From: Pseudomonas versuta
GTDB taxonomy: Bacteria > Pseudomonadota > Gammaproteobacteria > Pseudomonadales > Pseudomonadaceae
NCBI RefSeq assembly: GCF_001294575.1
Contig: NZ_CP012676.1
Location: forward strand, 1,612,001-1,676,000
Length of the DNA: 64,000 nt
Direction: 5' to 3'
This document shows positions 24,569-32,890 of the stretch, one piece after another; the stretch's first letter is position 1, and every line of letters begins with the position of its first letter. The notes below the pieces were generated by a model that searched no databases, was not told the origin of the DNA, and was given only the letters and a program-made list of their open reading frames with translations. A program made the translations under genes and the position numbers.

Positions 24569-24773
24569 TGTCGATTTTGCAGATGCGCGTATTGAAAAAG
24601 AGCTGGCGTCAGCTCTTGCGGCTCGTGTGATTTACAGCGGTGAGAGCGCCCTTGAATGTGAGTGCGGGGAGGAAATCTCCGAAGGACGCCGTCTCGCAGT
24701 TCCAGGTGTTCGTGATTGCATCACTTGTGCTGAGCTATCGGCGTTGAGATTGCGGGGTGTTCGCCGTGGCTGA
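24558..24773 (+). CDS. TraR/DksA-type C4 zinc-finger protein
   Basis: This 71-residue protein has the short TraR architecture: an N-terminal helix with DARIEKELASALAARV, then C-x-C ... C-x-x-C (LECECGEEISEGRRLAVPG...DCITCAEL). TraR-like proteins bind the RNA polymerase secondary channel and alter transcription without ppGpp. It overlaps the genes on both sides. Confidence 0.82.
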   Translation: MADDVDFADARIEKELASALAARVIYSGESALECECGEEISEGRRLAVPGVRDCITCAELSALRLRGVRRG

Positions 24774-25353
24774 AGTCGCATTGATCCGCACTGCGCAAGG
24801 GCTGGTACCGGCAACTGAGGCGGACCGCGAACTGACCCAGAAGTGGAAGTTGGGCCAAGTCATTCACGGCAAGTTCACCAAAATGCGCAACGCGAAATTT
24901 CATGGCAAGTTTTTCTCCATGCTGGATCTGGCATGGGAGTACTGGGAGCCTGTCGGCGGGCTGATTCCGCGGCAGGAGCTTCGCGGTATCCAAGGGCTGG
25001 CCAAGTTCTTCGAAGCGCAGAGTGGAAAGCCCGGGCAGTTATCGGATGCAGTGGCGGCGTATATCTCAGGTCTTGAGTTTGCCCGGGCTGAGCGCTTCCC
25101 AGCGGTTGATAAAAGCCGCGAAGCCTTTCGTGAGTGGGTGACGATCGAAGCTGGCCACTTCCACCTAGTGCATACCCCTGAGGGTATTCGCAAAGAGGCC
25201 AAGTCGATCAGCTGGGCCAACATGGATGACCTCGCATTTGAGCCGCTTTACCGCGACGTGTTCAACGCCTGCTGGCGACTGGTGCTGTCCGCGCACTTTG
25301 AAACGGAGCAGGACGCTTTGAGTGCTGCGGATCAGATTGGGGGTTATGGATGA
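24766..25353 (+). CDS. DUF1367 family phage protein
   Basis: This 195-residue protein matches the DUF1367 group found in the nin regions of lambdoid phages (VIHGKFTKMRNAKFHGKFFSMLDLAWEYWEP). Function is unknown, but it is linked to replication and recombination genes. I chose the GTG at 24766, which overlaps the traR stop; a GTG three codons earlier is possible. Confidence 0.75.
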   Translation: MAEVALIRTAQGLVPATEADRELTQKWKLGQVIHGKFTKMRNAKFHGKFFSMLDLAWEYWEPVGGLIPRQELRGIQGLAKFFEAQSGKPGQLSDAVAAYISGLEFARAERFPAVDKSREAFREWVTIEAGHFHLVHTPEGIRKEAKSISWANMDDLAFEPLYRDVFNACWRLVLSAHFETEQDALSAADQIGGYG

Positions 25354-25931
25354 GCATCTCCTCAAGGCAGCCCAAGCCTAAGAAGTGCCGAGTTGCCACG
25401 TGCGGGGCTTCATTCAATCCTGCACGTTTGGGCCAGGCCGTATGCAGTCCTGCCTGCGCGATTCTGGATGCTCCGATGAACCTGGAGAGGGCGCGCAAGT
25501 CGCTGGCAAAGGTCGAGCGCCGGGAGATCAAGGTTCGTAAGGAGAGGCTGAAGAGCAGGGCGGATCACCTGCGCGAGGCTCAAGCCGTATTCAATGAGTG
25601 GGTACGGCTGCGCGACGCCGATCTACCTTGCGTTAGCTGCGGTCGCCACCATGACGGCCAATACCACGCAGGCCATTGGCGCTCTGTAGGAGCGAACCCA
25701 GAGTTACGTTTTGAGCCACTGAACGTATGGAAACAGTGCGCTCCATGCAACACGCATCTGTCCGGTAACCTGGTGAATTACCGAACTTCGCTCCTAGAGA
25801 GGATCGGTGCTGAAAAGGTGGCTTGGCTGGAGAGGCCTCATCCGGCCCGTAAGTACACCGTAGATGAGATCAAGACAATTAAGTCTGATTACCGAGCAAT
25901 GATCAGAGAGCTGAAGAGGGCGGCAGCATGA
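25350..25931 (+). CDS. ninG: NinG recombination protein
   Basis: This 193-residue protein has NinG features: an N-terminal zinc-finger-like pair (KKCRVATCGASFNP...AVCSPACA), a long basic helix (RRKxKxRKERLKSRADHLREAQAVFNEWVRLRD) and the central CVSCGRHHDGQYHAGHW...CAPCNTHLSGN HNH-like core. NinG (Rap) resolves or directs recombination intermediates in lambdoid phages. ATGA overlap with the gene upstream. Confidence 0.9.
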   Translation: MSISSRQPKPKKCRVATCGASFNPARLGQAVCSPACAILDAPMNLERARKSLAKVERREIKVRKERLKSRADHLREAQAVFNEWVRLRDADLPCVSCGRHHDGQYHAGHWRSVGANPELRFEPLNVWKQCAPCNTHLSGNLVNYRTSLLERIGAEKVAWLERPHPARKYTVDEIKTIKSDYRAMIRELKRAAA

Positions 25932-26473
25932 CCTATCGCAACGTGGTATCTGCAGTAGTTCGGGCGCTCGCCGCCGAAAGCATCAACTCCACAGGTGGCT
26001 GTGACTTTGAGCCCAAGGTGCAATGCGCAAAGCAGAAAGGTCAAATCGTTGGCAAGGAGGCTTCGTTTCTTCTGGATTGCTGGGTGTTCGGGCGTCTGCA
26101 TAAAGCGCTTAATCAGCAGCACTGGCGTGTATTGGTGGCAAAGTACTCGACGCATGTTGAGCGCAAACACACTGCTATCGCGGAGCTGACACGGTCTGTA
26201 GGATCGCCAGCACCTAAACGCTTCCTGCACTGTGCCGTGGTGACCTGGGCACTACCTAAGCGTCCCGGAATGGACGGAAAGCGCTCCACGAACGTATTGC
26301 CCGCAGGCTGGTACGAGATGGACAATTGGTCCGACGAGCCTTATCCGATCAAGACCCAGGAGCGGTGGCGGCGAGAGATTCGCAAGGCACTGGAGCGAGA
26401 GGTGGATGAGGCTTTGTTGTTGGCTCAAGTGCTACTGGATGCAGAAGGACTCATTGAAACAAAAGCTGCTTGA
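25928..26473 (+). CDS. Putative late regulator in the position of antiterminator Q
   Basis: This is a 181-residue protein of unknown family with a basic middle and a conserved-looking CDFEPKVQCAKQKGQIVGKEASFLLDCWVFGRLHKALNQQHW segment. Its position, last gene after ninG and before the lysis and packaging genes, is that of lambda Q. A late antiterminator would be needed to read through the many terminators in the late region. Assignment rests on position only. Confidence 0.45.
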   Translation: MTYRNVVSAVVRALAAESINSTGGCDFEPKVQCAKQKGQIVGKEASFLLDCWVFGRLHKALNQQHWRVLVAKYSTHVERKHTAIAELTRSVGSPAPKRFLHCAVVTWALPKRPGMDGKRSTNVLPAGWYEMDNWSDEPYPIKTQERWRREIRKALEREVDEALLLAQVLLDAEGLIETKAA

Positions 26474-26544
26474 CTTAGATTGAGCCACTGATCCAATATA
26501 CATCCATCCTGTTATTCCTGCGTGTGTAGGAGTAAGCCGAAAAT

Positions 26545-26576
26545 AGCCTCGCCAGAGAAATCTGCCGGGGCTTTGT
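26545..26576 (+). terminator. Terminator after the replication operon
   Basis: An imperfect stem, GCCTCGCCAGA-gaaa-TCTGCCGGGGC, is followed by TTTGTT. It lies between the Q-position gene and the late region and could be the target of antitermination. Confidence 0.6.
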
Positions 26577-26598
26577 TGCATTCGGCCTAGGAGGTTTT

Positions 26599-26814
26599 AT
26601 GCCAAGAGCACAACGTCGACACGACACTTCACGTATCAAGGCGCGTTTTTACAGAAAGCAGCGGGGGAATGCCTGCTGGACAACTGACCCGCGCAATGCC
26701 GGGCTGTTCTCCAATCATGGCAAAGTTTGCTCCTGTTGGATGTGTGGCAATCCGCGCAAGCAGGGGGAGCTCACACTTCAGGAAAAACTTGCGAATCTAC
26801 AGCACGGCAATTGA
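26599..26814 (+). CDS. Small basic zinc-ribbon-like phage protein
   Basis: This 71-residue basic protein ends in CSCWMCGNPRKQGELTLQEKLANL, where the C-x-C-x-x-C cluster could bind zinc. Similar short proteins with a CGNPRK motif occur widely in bacteria and phages without a known role. SD is TAGGAGG, 8 nt before the ATG. Confidence 0.6.
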   Translation: MPRAQRRHDTSRIKARFYRKQRGNACWTTDPRNAGLFSNHGKVCSCWMCGNPRKQGELTLQEKLANLQHGN

Positions 26815-26849
26815 TTTTTGCCCGACTCTATTGTCGGGTTTTATATGCC

Positions 26850-27458
26850 TCAACGTAAGCCTAGATGGTATCTCAACTGTGCCCACCGTGGTGATACTCC
26901 GATAAGGTTAACTGCATTTTCTGTCGTGCCATACTTGTCAATTGGATCATCATGTTGATCAGGCCAAGTGGAAAATCCGCATACAATAACGGCAGAGGTC
27001 AACTCAATCCTTCCATTGGCTGACTGCCTGAAGTAGTCAGGGTGAGATGTGCCCAATTGCTCCAGTTTTAAAGAAAATTGATTGCGCCAGTGCATTTCAT
27101 GGCTCGCACATTCTTGAAGCAAAAGCGGATCATTTATCCTTGACTTTGTACTTTTGAACTCTTCGATGAGTCTTGCAGATGTCAGCCAATTGAAGCGACT
27201 CCGGGGCGGGACATTTAATGCGCTGTTGCCTCCCGTAAGTGCCGCATAAGCGCGCTCAAGCGTAGTCGTCGCATGGTTTAAAAGGCGCGAATTTTCTTGT
27301 TGTGAGTCTTCTCTTTCTCGAATAGAGGTGGACAGTGTTTCATTCTGTTGAATCGCTTCGCGGGCGGCCTTTGCGCTAACTGCACTAGTAATCGCTGATG
27401 TCGCGGCAGCCACTGCTGCTACAGCAGTAACTACTAACGTCCAGTCGTTAACATCCAT
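26850..27458 (-). CDS. Membrane-anchored hypothetical protein on the opposite strand
   Basis: This is a 202-residue protein. Residues about 8-32 are hydrophobic and Ala-rich (LVVTAVAAVAAATSAITSAVSA) and may form a membrane anchor, followed by a coiled coil and a soluble domain with no recognised motif. It opposes the late genes and lies just before the holin genes, so it probably is expressed from its own promoter in the lysogen (a moron gene). A superinfection-exclusion or defence role is possible. Confidence 0.6.
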   Translation of the reverse strand: MDVNDWTLVVTAVAAVAAATSAITSAVSAKAAREAIQQNETLSTSIREREDSQQENSRLLNHATTTLERAYAALTGGNSALNVPPRSRFNWLTSARLIEEFKSTKSRINDPLLLQECASHEMHWRNQFSLKLEQLGTSHPDYFRQSANGRIELTSAVIVCGFSTWPDQHDDPIDKYGTTENAVNLIGVSPRWAQLRYHLGLR

Positions 27459-27530
27459 TCTATTTACCTTAGATTCGTCTCGTCCTTTGAGCCTGCTTCA
27501 AAATCTCAGCCATCGTCAATAGGTCCGAGT

Positions 27531-27857
27531 ATGGATTTTTTTCACCGCATGCTCGACAAGCTCGATTGGGCAATTGCTGGGCTACTCGGGGCTGTAGCTG
27601 CCGCTTGGTGGCACCGAGACGACTTAGTTAACCGTAAAGCCTGGGCTGTATTTATCTTTTCGGGCGCTGTCTGCGCTCATTACCTGACCGGTCTAGTCAG
27701 TGCTTACTTCGAAATTGATGAGCCTCGCAGCGTGGCCGGTGTCGGCTTCCTGCTGGGTACCTTCGGCGGATCGCTGATTGCTGCGATAACCCGAGCTATC
27801 AAAACTGCTGATCTGTGGGCGTTGATCCGCCAGCGGTTCGGGGGAGGTGGTCCATGA
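27531..27857 (+). CDS. Putative holin-type membrane protein
   Basis: This 108-residue protein has three hydrophobic segments (AIAGLLGAVAAAWW, AVFIFSGAVCAHYLTGLV, FLLGTFGGSLIAAITRA), the profile of a class I holin, and begins the late region. It would form inner-membrane lesions that release the endolysin. The endolysin lies 28 kb downstream, as in other Pseudomonas siphophages. It overlaps the next gene by ATGA. Confidence 0.6.
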   Translation: MDFFHRMLDKLDWAIAGLLGAVAAAWWHRDDLVNRKAWAVFIFSGAVCAHYLTGLVSAYFEIDEPRSVAGVGFLLGTFGGSLIAAITRAIKTADLWALIRQRFGGGGP

Positions 27858-28198
27858 TCCTCGAATACATCAACGCCTATTCCGCTGGCGTCATTGCGCT
27901 ATGGGCTACCTGGTGCATCTTGAGCGGGAAGGTTCGCGACGGGGTGGTGGGCAAGATCATCTACGCGGTGATTGCCTTGAGTGGCTACTCGATCCTGGCC
28001 CGCAATGAGCGAATGTTCTTTTCGCCAACGATTGCCGGGACGACGCTGTATGTCTCGCTCGCTCTGGCGGGTACCCGGCATTGGTTCATGGTCATGTACT
28101 GGCCACAAACCAAAGCATGGCTTTGCCGCAAGCTTCACTGCGAGCACTGCTTGCGATGTGACAGGACAACAGGAGGTGTCGAGCAACCCAACAAGTAA
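27854..28198 (+). CDS. Putative second holin/antiholin-like membrane protein
   Basis: This 114-residue protein has three hydrophobic segments (AGVIALWATWCILSG, IIYAVIALSGYSIL, GTTLYVSLALAGTRHWFMVMYW) and a Cys-rich cytoplasmic tail. It matches phage proteins of the holin superfamily found in pairs. It is coupled to the gene before it. Confidence 0.55.
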   Translation: MILEYINAYSAGVIALWATWCILSGKVRDGVVGKIIYAVIALSGYSILARNERMFFSPTIAGTTLYVSLALAGTRHWFMVMYWPQTKAWLCRKLHCEHCLRCDRTTGGVEQPNK

Positions 28199-28220
28199 TC
28201 CGCACCTTGAACACATAAAA

Positions 28221-28248
28221 GGCAATATGCCGGCATTGGCTGTTTTTT
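28221..28248 (+). terminator. Terminator after the holin genes
   Basis: GGCAATATGCCGGCATTGGC folds on itself and is followed by TGTTTTTT. Confidence 0.6.
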
Positions 28249-28521
28249 GATGCGCGCCTTGGTGACATCAAGCTACGACTGTTTATTCTTGAAGAGGTGA
28301 TGGTGTAAAGTCCCCACTACAGAAATCATAGGAGTGAGCGAACCTGGCAGAACACGACCTGCACCACGGCACCTGTTACAACGGTGATCGGGAACTACGC
28401 CCCAGTAACCATTAACCAGACCAACGTCAGCAAATGTGAAAACCAGGTAGGGGATTCAATTTCCCCTAGCGAAAACAAGAGAAACACATCACCTACTAAA
28501 TCCCATCATGGAGGGACGAAG
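28249..28521 (+). promoter_or_regulatory. Structured leader before the small gene at 28522
   Basis: No clear gene is seen. A hairpin TAGGGGA-ttcaat-TCCCCTA lies at 28448-28468, about 50 nt before a strong GGAGG ribosome binding site. The region may carry a regulatory RNA leader. A GTG-started extension of the next gene (from 28384) is also open and would be translated through the hairpin. Confidence 0.35.
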
Positions 28522-28641
28522 ATGAAAAAACGCACCCAAGGTAACAAGTCGAAGTTTAGAAATGTAACCGCAGGCGTTGTGATGCTGGGATCGCTACTGG
28601 ATGTGTTTGGTGTACATTCCGCTCAATCCTATGATTTTTGA
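28522..28641 (+). CDS. 39-residue basic small protein
   Basis: The ATG at 28522 has a very strong SD (GGAGGGACGAAG) and encodes MKKRTQGNKSKFRN followed by a short hydrophobic stretch (VTAGVVMLGSLLDVFGV). A basic head with a hydrophobic tail suggests a small membrane-associated peptide. Function is unknown. Confidence 0.5.
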   Translation: MKKRTQGNKSKFRNVTAGVVMLGSLLDVFGVHSAQSYDF

Positions 28642-28728
28642 TTTAGAACTTCTCCTGCCTCGCTAAGCCCCATCGAGGCCCTGCAGAAATATGGGGTATG
28701 ACCATGACGAGGCCATACCCCAGCGCCA

Positions 28729-28992
28729 TTGCTGGGCCTATCCGATCTGTCCGACTTTGGTATCCGCTTGACCCCGGCCTCCGATGTTTGGGGATGGCTC
28801 CAAGCCCAGATTCTTACCGACTCCGACAGTAACCATAACGAAGACCATGCCCACCTATTGGATGCCGATATCCGAGTCACGTGGGCGTCGTCTAGTGCTG
28901 CTGAGGCTGTGCGCATGCTCAAGAAGCGTGATACCGCAACTGGCGGTCCGGTAAGAATGCTGGTGAGCAGACGAGGAGCTGGCGCTTGTTGA
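28729..28992 (+). CDS. Possible short ORF with TTG start
   Basis: A frame beginning at TTG encodes LGLSDLSDFGIRLTPASDVWGWLQAQILTDSDS..., which looks protein-like, but no SD stands before it. The 5' side contains an inverted repeat TGGGGTATG ... CATACCCCA (28692-28722). It may be the remnant of a larger gene. The rest of 28642-29051 shows no clear gene. Confidence 0.3.
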   Translation: MLGLSDLSDFGIRLTPASDVWGWLQAQILTDSDSNHNEDHAHLLDADIRVTWASSSAAEAVRMLKKRDTATGGPVRMLVSRRGAGAC

Positions 28993-29051
28993 TGTGCTGC
29001 CGGATACCAGAAAAGGGTAGGAGTGCCGCAGGTAAGTGCGGCACTGTTGAT

Positions 29052-29276
29052 TCACTCTGTGTCGAGCATCCGTTGCGCCACACCTTGCAGGTAAGTGATC
29101 AGGTGTTCGACCTGGTCAAATGAGGTTGCTAGCGGATAGTCACCGAGAACAGCCCTCAAGATGTCGTGGTGATCAACATAGAGAACATCGCCATCGATGT
29201 AAGAGATGTACTCAGTATTCGAAAGGCCGCGCATCGTTGGGATGTCTATCGCATTGGCGCCATATTCGATCGTCAC
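29052..29276 (-). CDS. Hypothetical protein on the opposite strand
   Basis: This is a 74-residue acidic protein (MTIEYGANAIDIPTMRGLSN...HHDILRAVLGDYPLATSFDQVEHLI) without a recognised domain. It lies against the late direction, just before the terminase genes. Unknown function. Confidence 0.45.
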   Translation of the reverse strand: MTIEYGANAIDIPTMRGLSNTEYISYIDGDVLYVDHHDILRAVLGDYPLATSFDQVEHLITYLQGVAQRMLDTE

Positions 29277-29380
29277 ATCAAGCTTTATGAATTCACCTTG
29301 CCAGTCAGTAGGGGGGCTTCACCAATATCGGCAAAGCACCACCATTTCAATCCCCTCCCAAGCTCTACCTGAGATATTTT

Positions 29381-29989
29381 ATGATAATCAAACAACCCGA
29401 CTGGGAGGCAATCGAACGTGCCTACCGGGCCGGGTTGCTTTCCATCCGAGAGATCGCATCCACCCAGGGCATCACCCATGGCGCAATCAATAAGCGCGCA
29501 AAGCGTGATGGCTGGGAGCGAAACCTCAAAGCTAAGATCCAGGCCAAGGCTGATGCGCTGGTATCCAAACGCGCGGTATCCACTCTGGTATCCACCAAAC
29601 AGGCGGATACTGAAAGAGAGATCATCGAGGTCAACGCAGAGGTCATTGCGAGCATCCGCATGGCTCACCGTGGAGACATCTCCCGCGGCCGGCGACTCAC
29701 CAACAAGTTGCTGGATGAGCTGGAAGGCCTGACCGACAACCGTCATCTGTTCGATGAACTGGGTAAGTTGATGCGTTCCGAGGACGACAAGGGCCAGGAC
29801 AGGCGCAATGATCTTTATCAGAAGATCATCGACCTACCCGGGCGCTCCAAGACCATGAAGGAAATGGCTGAGACGCTGAAGACCCTGATCGCGCTGGAGC
29901 GCCAGGCCTATGACCTCGACACCAAAACCGGCAATAGTGATGCCGACGAACTCTCGAAACTGATGGACGATCTATCGAAGGAAGCCTGA
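29381..29989 (+). CDS. Terminase small subunit
   Basis: This 202-residue protein has an N-terminal HTH (WEAIERAYRAGLLSIREIASTQGITHGAINKRAKRDGWERN) and a helical C-terminal part, as in DNA-recognising small terminases. It selects phage DNA and stimulates the large subunit encoded 1 nt downstream. Confidence 0.88.
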   Translation: MIIKQPDWEAIERAYRAGLLSIREIASTQGITHGAINKRAKRDGWERNLKAKIQAKADALVSKRAVSTLVSTKQADTEREIIEVNAEVIASIRMAHRGDISRGRRLTNKLLDELEGLTDNRHLFDELGKLMRSEDDKGQDRRNDLYQKIIDLPGRSKTMKEMAETLKTLIALERQAYDLDTKTGNSDADELSKLMDDLSKEA

Positions 29990-29990
29990 C

Positions 29991-31478
29991 ATGAAGCCCG
30001 AGCACTTGAAGCTGCTCCGGGACAAGCGTTGGCGGATCAACAATCTCTACTTCATCACCGACAAGCAGGGCAAGAAAGTCCGCTTCCGGATGACGGACGA
30101 GCAGATCGAGTACTTCGAGGGGATGCACACCCGCAACATCATCTTGAAGGCTCGCCAGCTTGGCTTCACCACAGAGTGCTGCATCATCCAGCTCGACGCC
30201 GCGCTGTTCGAATCGGCCAAGTGCGCCCTGATCGCTCACACCCTGAACGATGCCAAGCGCCTGTTCCGTAAGAAGGTCAAATACGCCTATGACAACCTGC
30301 CTGCCGAGATACGCGCTGCCAACCCTGCTTCTAACGATGCTGCTGGTGAGCTTGTCTTCAGCAAGGGCGGATCGCTCTACGTGTCCACATCCTTCCGGGG
30401 CGGGACTCTACGGTTCTTGCACGTATCCGAGTTCGGGAAGATTTGCGCCAAGTTTCCTCACAAGGCCCGAGAGATCGTCACCGGCGCCTTCGAGGCTGTC
30501 GCCACGGATTGCTTCGTCACGATTGAGTCGACGGCGGAGGGCCGGGCGGGCTATTTCTTCGATTACTCGCAGAGCGCTGAGCGTCAGCAACTGGCCGGTA
30601 TTCCCCTGGGCCTGCTGGACTGGAAGTTTTTCTTCTTCTCCTGGTGGAAGAACAAGGCCTACTGGCTTGACCCAACTGACGTGGTCATCCCGCAGCGCCT
30701 GACCGACTATTTCAACGAACTGCACGTCAAGCACGAGATCGTCACTAATGATGGCCAGCGCGCCTGGTACGCAGCCAAGGAGAAGACGCTCGGCGACGAC
30801 ATGAAGCGGGAGTACCCATCGATCCCTGTCGAAGCCTTCCAGCAGTCGGTCGAAGGCGCCTATTACGCCCAGCAACTGACCAAGCTTTACGCTCAGCAGC
30901 GTATCGGCGTGATCCCGAGCAACAGCCACTTGCCGGTGATGACCTTCTGGGACATCGGCGTCGGCGACTCCACGGCCATCTGGTTCGTGCGCCAGGTAGG
31001 CGAAGAGTTTCACATCATCGATTACTACGAGAACAGCGGCGAAGGTTTGCGGCACTACATGAAGGTGCTTAAGGGTAAGGGGTACACCTACTCCGAGCAC
31101 TGGGGGCCACACGACATTGATAACCGGGAATTCGGCAGTGATGCCAAAACTCGCCGGGAGCTGGCCCGCGAGGGCTACGACATCGACGGACAGAAATACA
31201 GCATGTCGTTTCAGGTCGTACCGAAGCTCGGAATCAACGATGGCATTGAGCAGGTACGCGAGATCCTGCCCAAGTGCGTGTTCGACGAATCGAAGTGCGA
31301 GGAAGGTATCGCCTGCCTTGAGAACTATCGCAAGGAATGGGACGACAAGCGCGGCTGCTGGAAAGACAAGCCGCTTCACGACTGGACCTCTCACGGCTCA
31401 GACGGATTTCGGTACTTCGCTGTCGCCAAGAGCGCGAGAAAGCCGGTCACATCAATCAAAATGGGATACGCCCGATGA
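29991..31478 (+). CDS. Terminase large subunit
   Basis: This 495-residue packaging motor has an N-terminal ATPase with a Walker-A-type ILKARQLGFTT (about residue 51) and a Walker-B-type LRFLHVSEFGK (about 142), followed by a C-terminal RNase H-like nuclease (TFWDIGVGDSTAIWFVRQ, with metal Asp). It translocates DNA into the procapsid and cuts it. Length and motif order are normal. Confidence 0.93.
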   Translation: MKPEHLKLLRDKRWRINNLYFITDKQGKKVRFRMTDEQIEYFEGMHTRNIILKARQLGFTTECCIIQLDAALFESAKCALIAHTLNDAKRLFRKKVKYAYDNLPAEIRAANPASNDAAGELVFSKGGSLYVSTSFRGGTLRFLHVSEFGKICAKFPHKAREIVTGAFEAVATDCFVTIESTAEGRAGYFFDYSQSAERQQLAGIPLGLLDWKFFFFSWWKNKAYWLDPTDVVIPQRLTDYFNELHVKHEIVTNDGQRAWYAAKEKTLGDDMKREYPSIPVEAFQQSVEGAYYAQQLTKLYAQQRIGVIPSNSHLPVMTFWDIGVGDSTAIWFVRQVGEEFHIIDYYENSGEGLRHYMKVLKGKGYTYSEHWGPHDIDNREFGSDAKTRRELAREGYDIDGQKYSMSFQVVPKLGINDGIEQVREILPKCVFDESKCEEGIACLENYRKEWDDKRGCWKDKPLHDWTSHGSDGFRYFAVAKSARKPVTSIKMGYAR

Positions 31479-32890
31479 GCAACGACGTCTCCTTCAAACG
31501 GGCGGAATACATCGAAGTGCTGGATCGGTGGGCTTCAGTACGCGATGTCTGCGCAGGTCAGCACCGTGTTGTCTCTCGGCTGCCGTACATCAACGCTCAC
31601 GACAAGTCGCCTGAGAACGCTGACCGCAACAAGGCCTATCGCGAGCGAGCAGTATTCAAAAACGCCACGGGGCACACGCGTAACGGGTTGTTGGGTCTGG
31701 CATTCCACAAAGACCCAAACCTCACAGCGCCGAAGAAGCTTGAGTACCTTCAGGACAACGCCAACGGCTCTGGCGTGAGCATTTATCAGCACTCTCAAGG
31801 CACGCTGGAAAAGGTGCTTGAGGCTGGTCGTCATGGTCTCTACGTTGATTACCACCAGGACGAGGGGGCAGGTGGTCACTCAGTGATTCTGTCGTACTGC
31901 GCCGAGGACATCATCAATTGGCGCACCGCTATGGTGAACGGTCACAACGTTCTGACACTGGTTGTGCTGCGGGAGTCGCCAGAAGTCGCTGACGGGTTTG
32001 GTTACAAGACTGTTGAGCAATACCGGGAGTTGGCCCTGGAGCCCGATGGCTTCGTTTGCCGCGTCTGGCAAAGAGCCGGGCCGGAAGGTGGTGGCCCGCT
32101 GGCGGTTATCGATACGTTCACCCCTACGGGTGTTGCAGGACGGTTGAAAGAAATCCCGTTCACCTTCGTTGGTGCACAGAACAACGATCCAACCATCGAT
32201 GAGTCACCGCTCTACGACATCGCCATGATCAATCTGGGGCATTACCGCAACAGCGCTGACTACGAAGACAGTGTCTTCTGGTGTGGCCAGGCCCAGCCAT
32301 TTATCTCGGGGCTTGATGAGAACTGGCGCGATCATATGGAGAAAAACGGCATCTACGTTGGCTCCAGGGCGCCGATGTTGCTTCCCGCGGGAGGAGCCTT
32401 CGCCTATGCACAACCACTGCCTAACACATTGGTTAAAGAGGCCATGGCCGACAAGAACCAAATGATGATCGAGCTGGGCGCCCGAATGGTTGTGGCGTCG
32501 ATGTCGTCCAAGACAGCTACCGAGGCTCGCAGCGATCAGTCCGCATCAACATCCGTTCTGGCCGGCTGCGTAGCCAACGTCAGTGAGGCTTACACCCAGG
32601 CAATCATGTGGTGCGGCGCTTACATGGGCATTACCGAGGAAGTCGCCTATCAGATCAACCAAGAGTTCGTGGAGCTGACGGCTGATCCGCAGATGATCAC
32701 AGCGTTGGTTGGGCTGTGGCAGAACGGCGGGTTCGCCAAAGCAGACCTTCGGGCCTACCTGCGCAAACTTGGTCTGATAGCCCCGGAGCGCACAGACCTG
32801 CAGATCGATAGCGAACTGCAAGAGCAGGGCGATGGTCTTGGTCTGGATGATGAGGATCAACCTAATGGCAGCAAACCAAGCGATCTTTGA
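31475..32890 (+). CDS. Portal protein (DUF4055 family)
   Basis: This 471-residue protein matches the DUF4055 group, which sits in the portal position between the large terminase and MuF. The portal ring forms the DNA entry vertex and the connector to the tail. Start ATG overlaps the terminase stop by 4 nt, and an upstream extension would overlap the terminase gene, so it is rejected. Confidence 0.8.
   Translation: MSNDVSFKRAEYIEVLDRWASVRDVCAGQHRVVSRLPYINAHDKSPENADRNKAYRERAVFKNATGHTRNGLLGLAFHKDPNLTAPKKLEYLQDNANGSGVSIYQHSQGTLEKVLEAGRHGLYVDYHQDEGAGGHSVILSYCAEDIINWRTAMVNGHNVLTLVVLRESPEVADGFGYKTVEQYRELALEPDGFVCRVWQRAGPEGGGPLAVIDTFTPTGVAGRLKEIPFTFVGAQNNDPTIDESPLYDIAMINLGHYRNSADYEDSVFWCGQAQPFISGLDENWRDHMEKNGIYVGSRAPMLLPAGGAFAYAQPLPNTLVKEAMADKNQMMIELGARMVVASMSSKTATEARSDQSASTSVLAGCVANVSEAYTQAIMWCGAYMGITEEVAYQINQEFVELTADPQMITALVGLWQNGGFAKADLRAYLRKLGLIAPERTDLQIDSELQEQGDGLGLDDEDQPNGSKPSDL

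Noticed and set aside
28384..28521. GTG-started extension of the small gene at 28522
   Set aside because: It has no SD and would be translated through a stable hairpin; the ATG at 28522 has a very strong SD. Kept only as a possibility.
30408..31394. 328-codon minus-strand frame inside the terminase large subunit
   Set aside because: The plus frame has clear ATPase and nuclease motifs; the antisense frame is a by-product of high GC at third positions.
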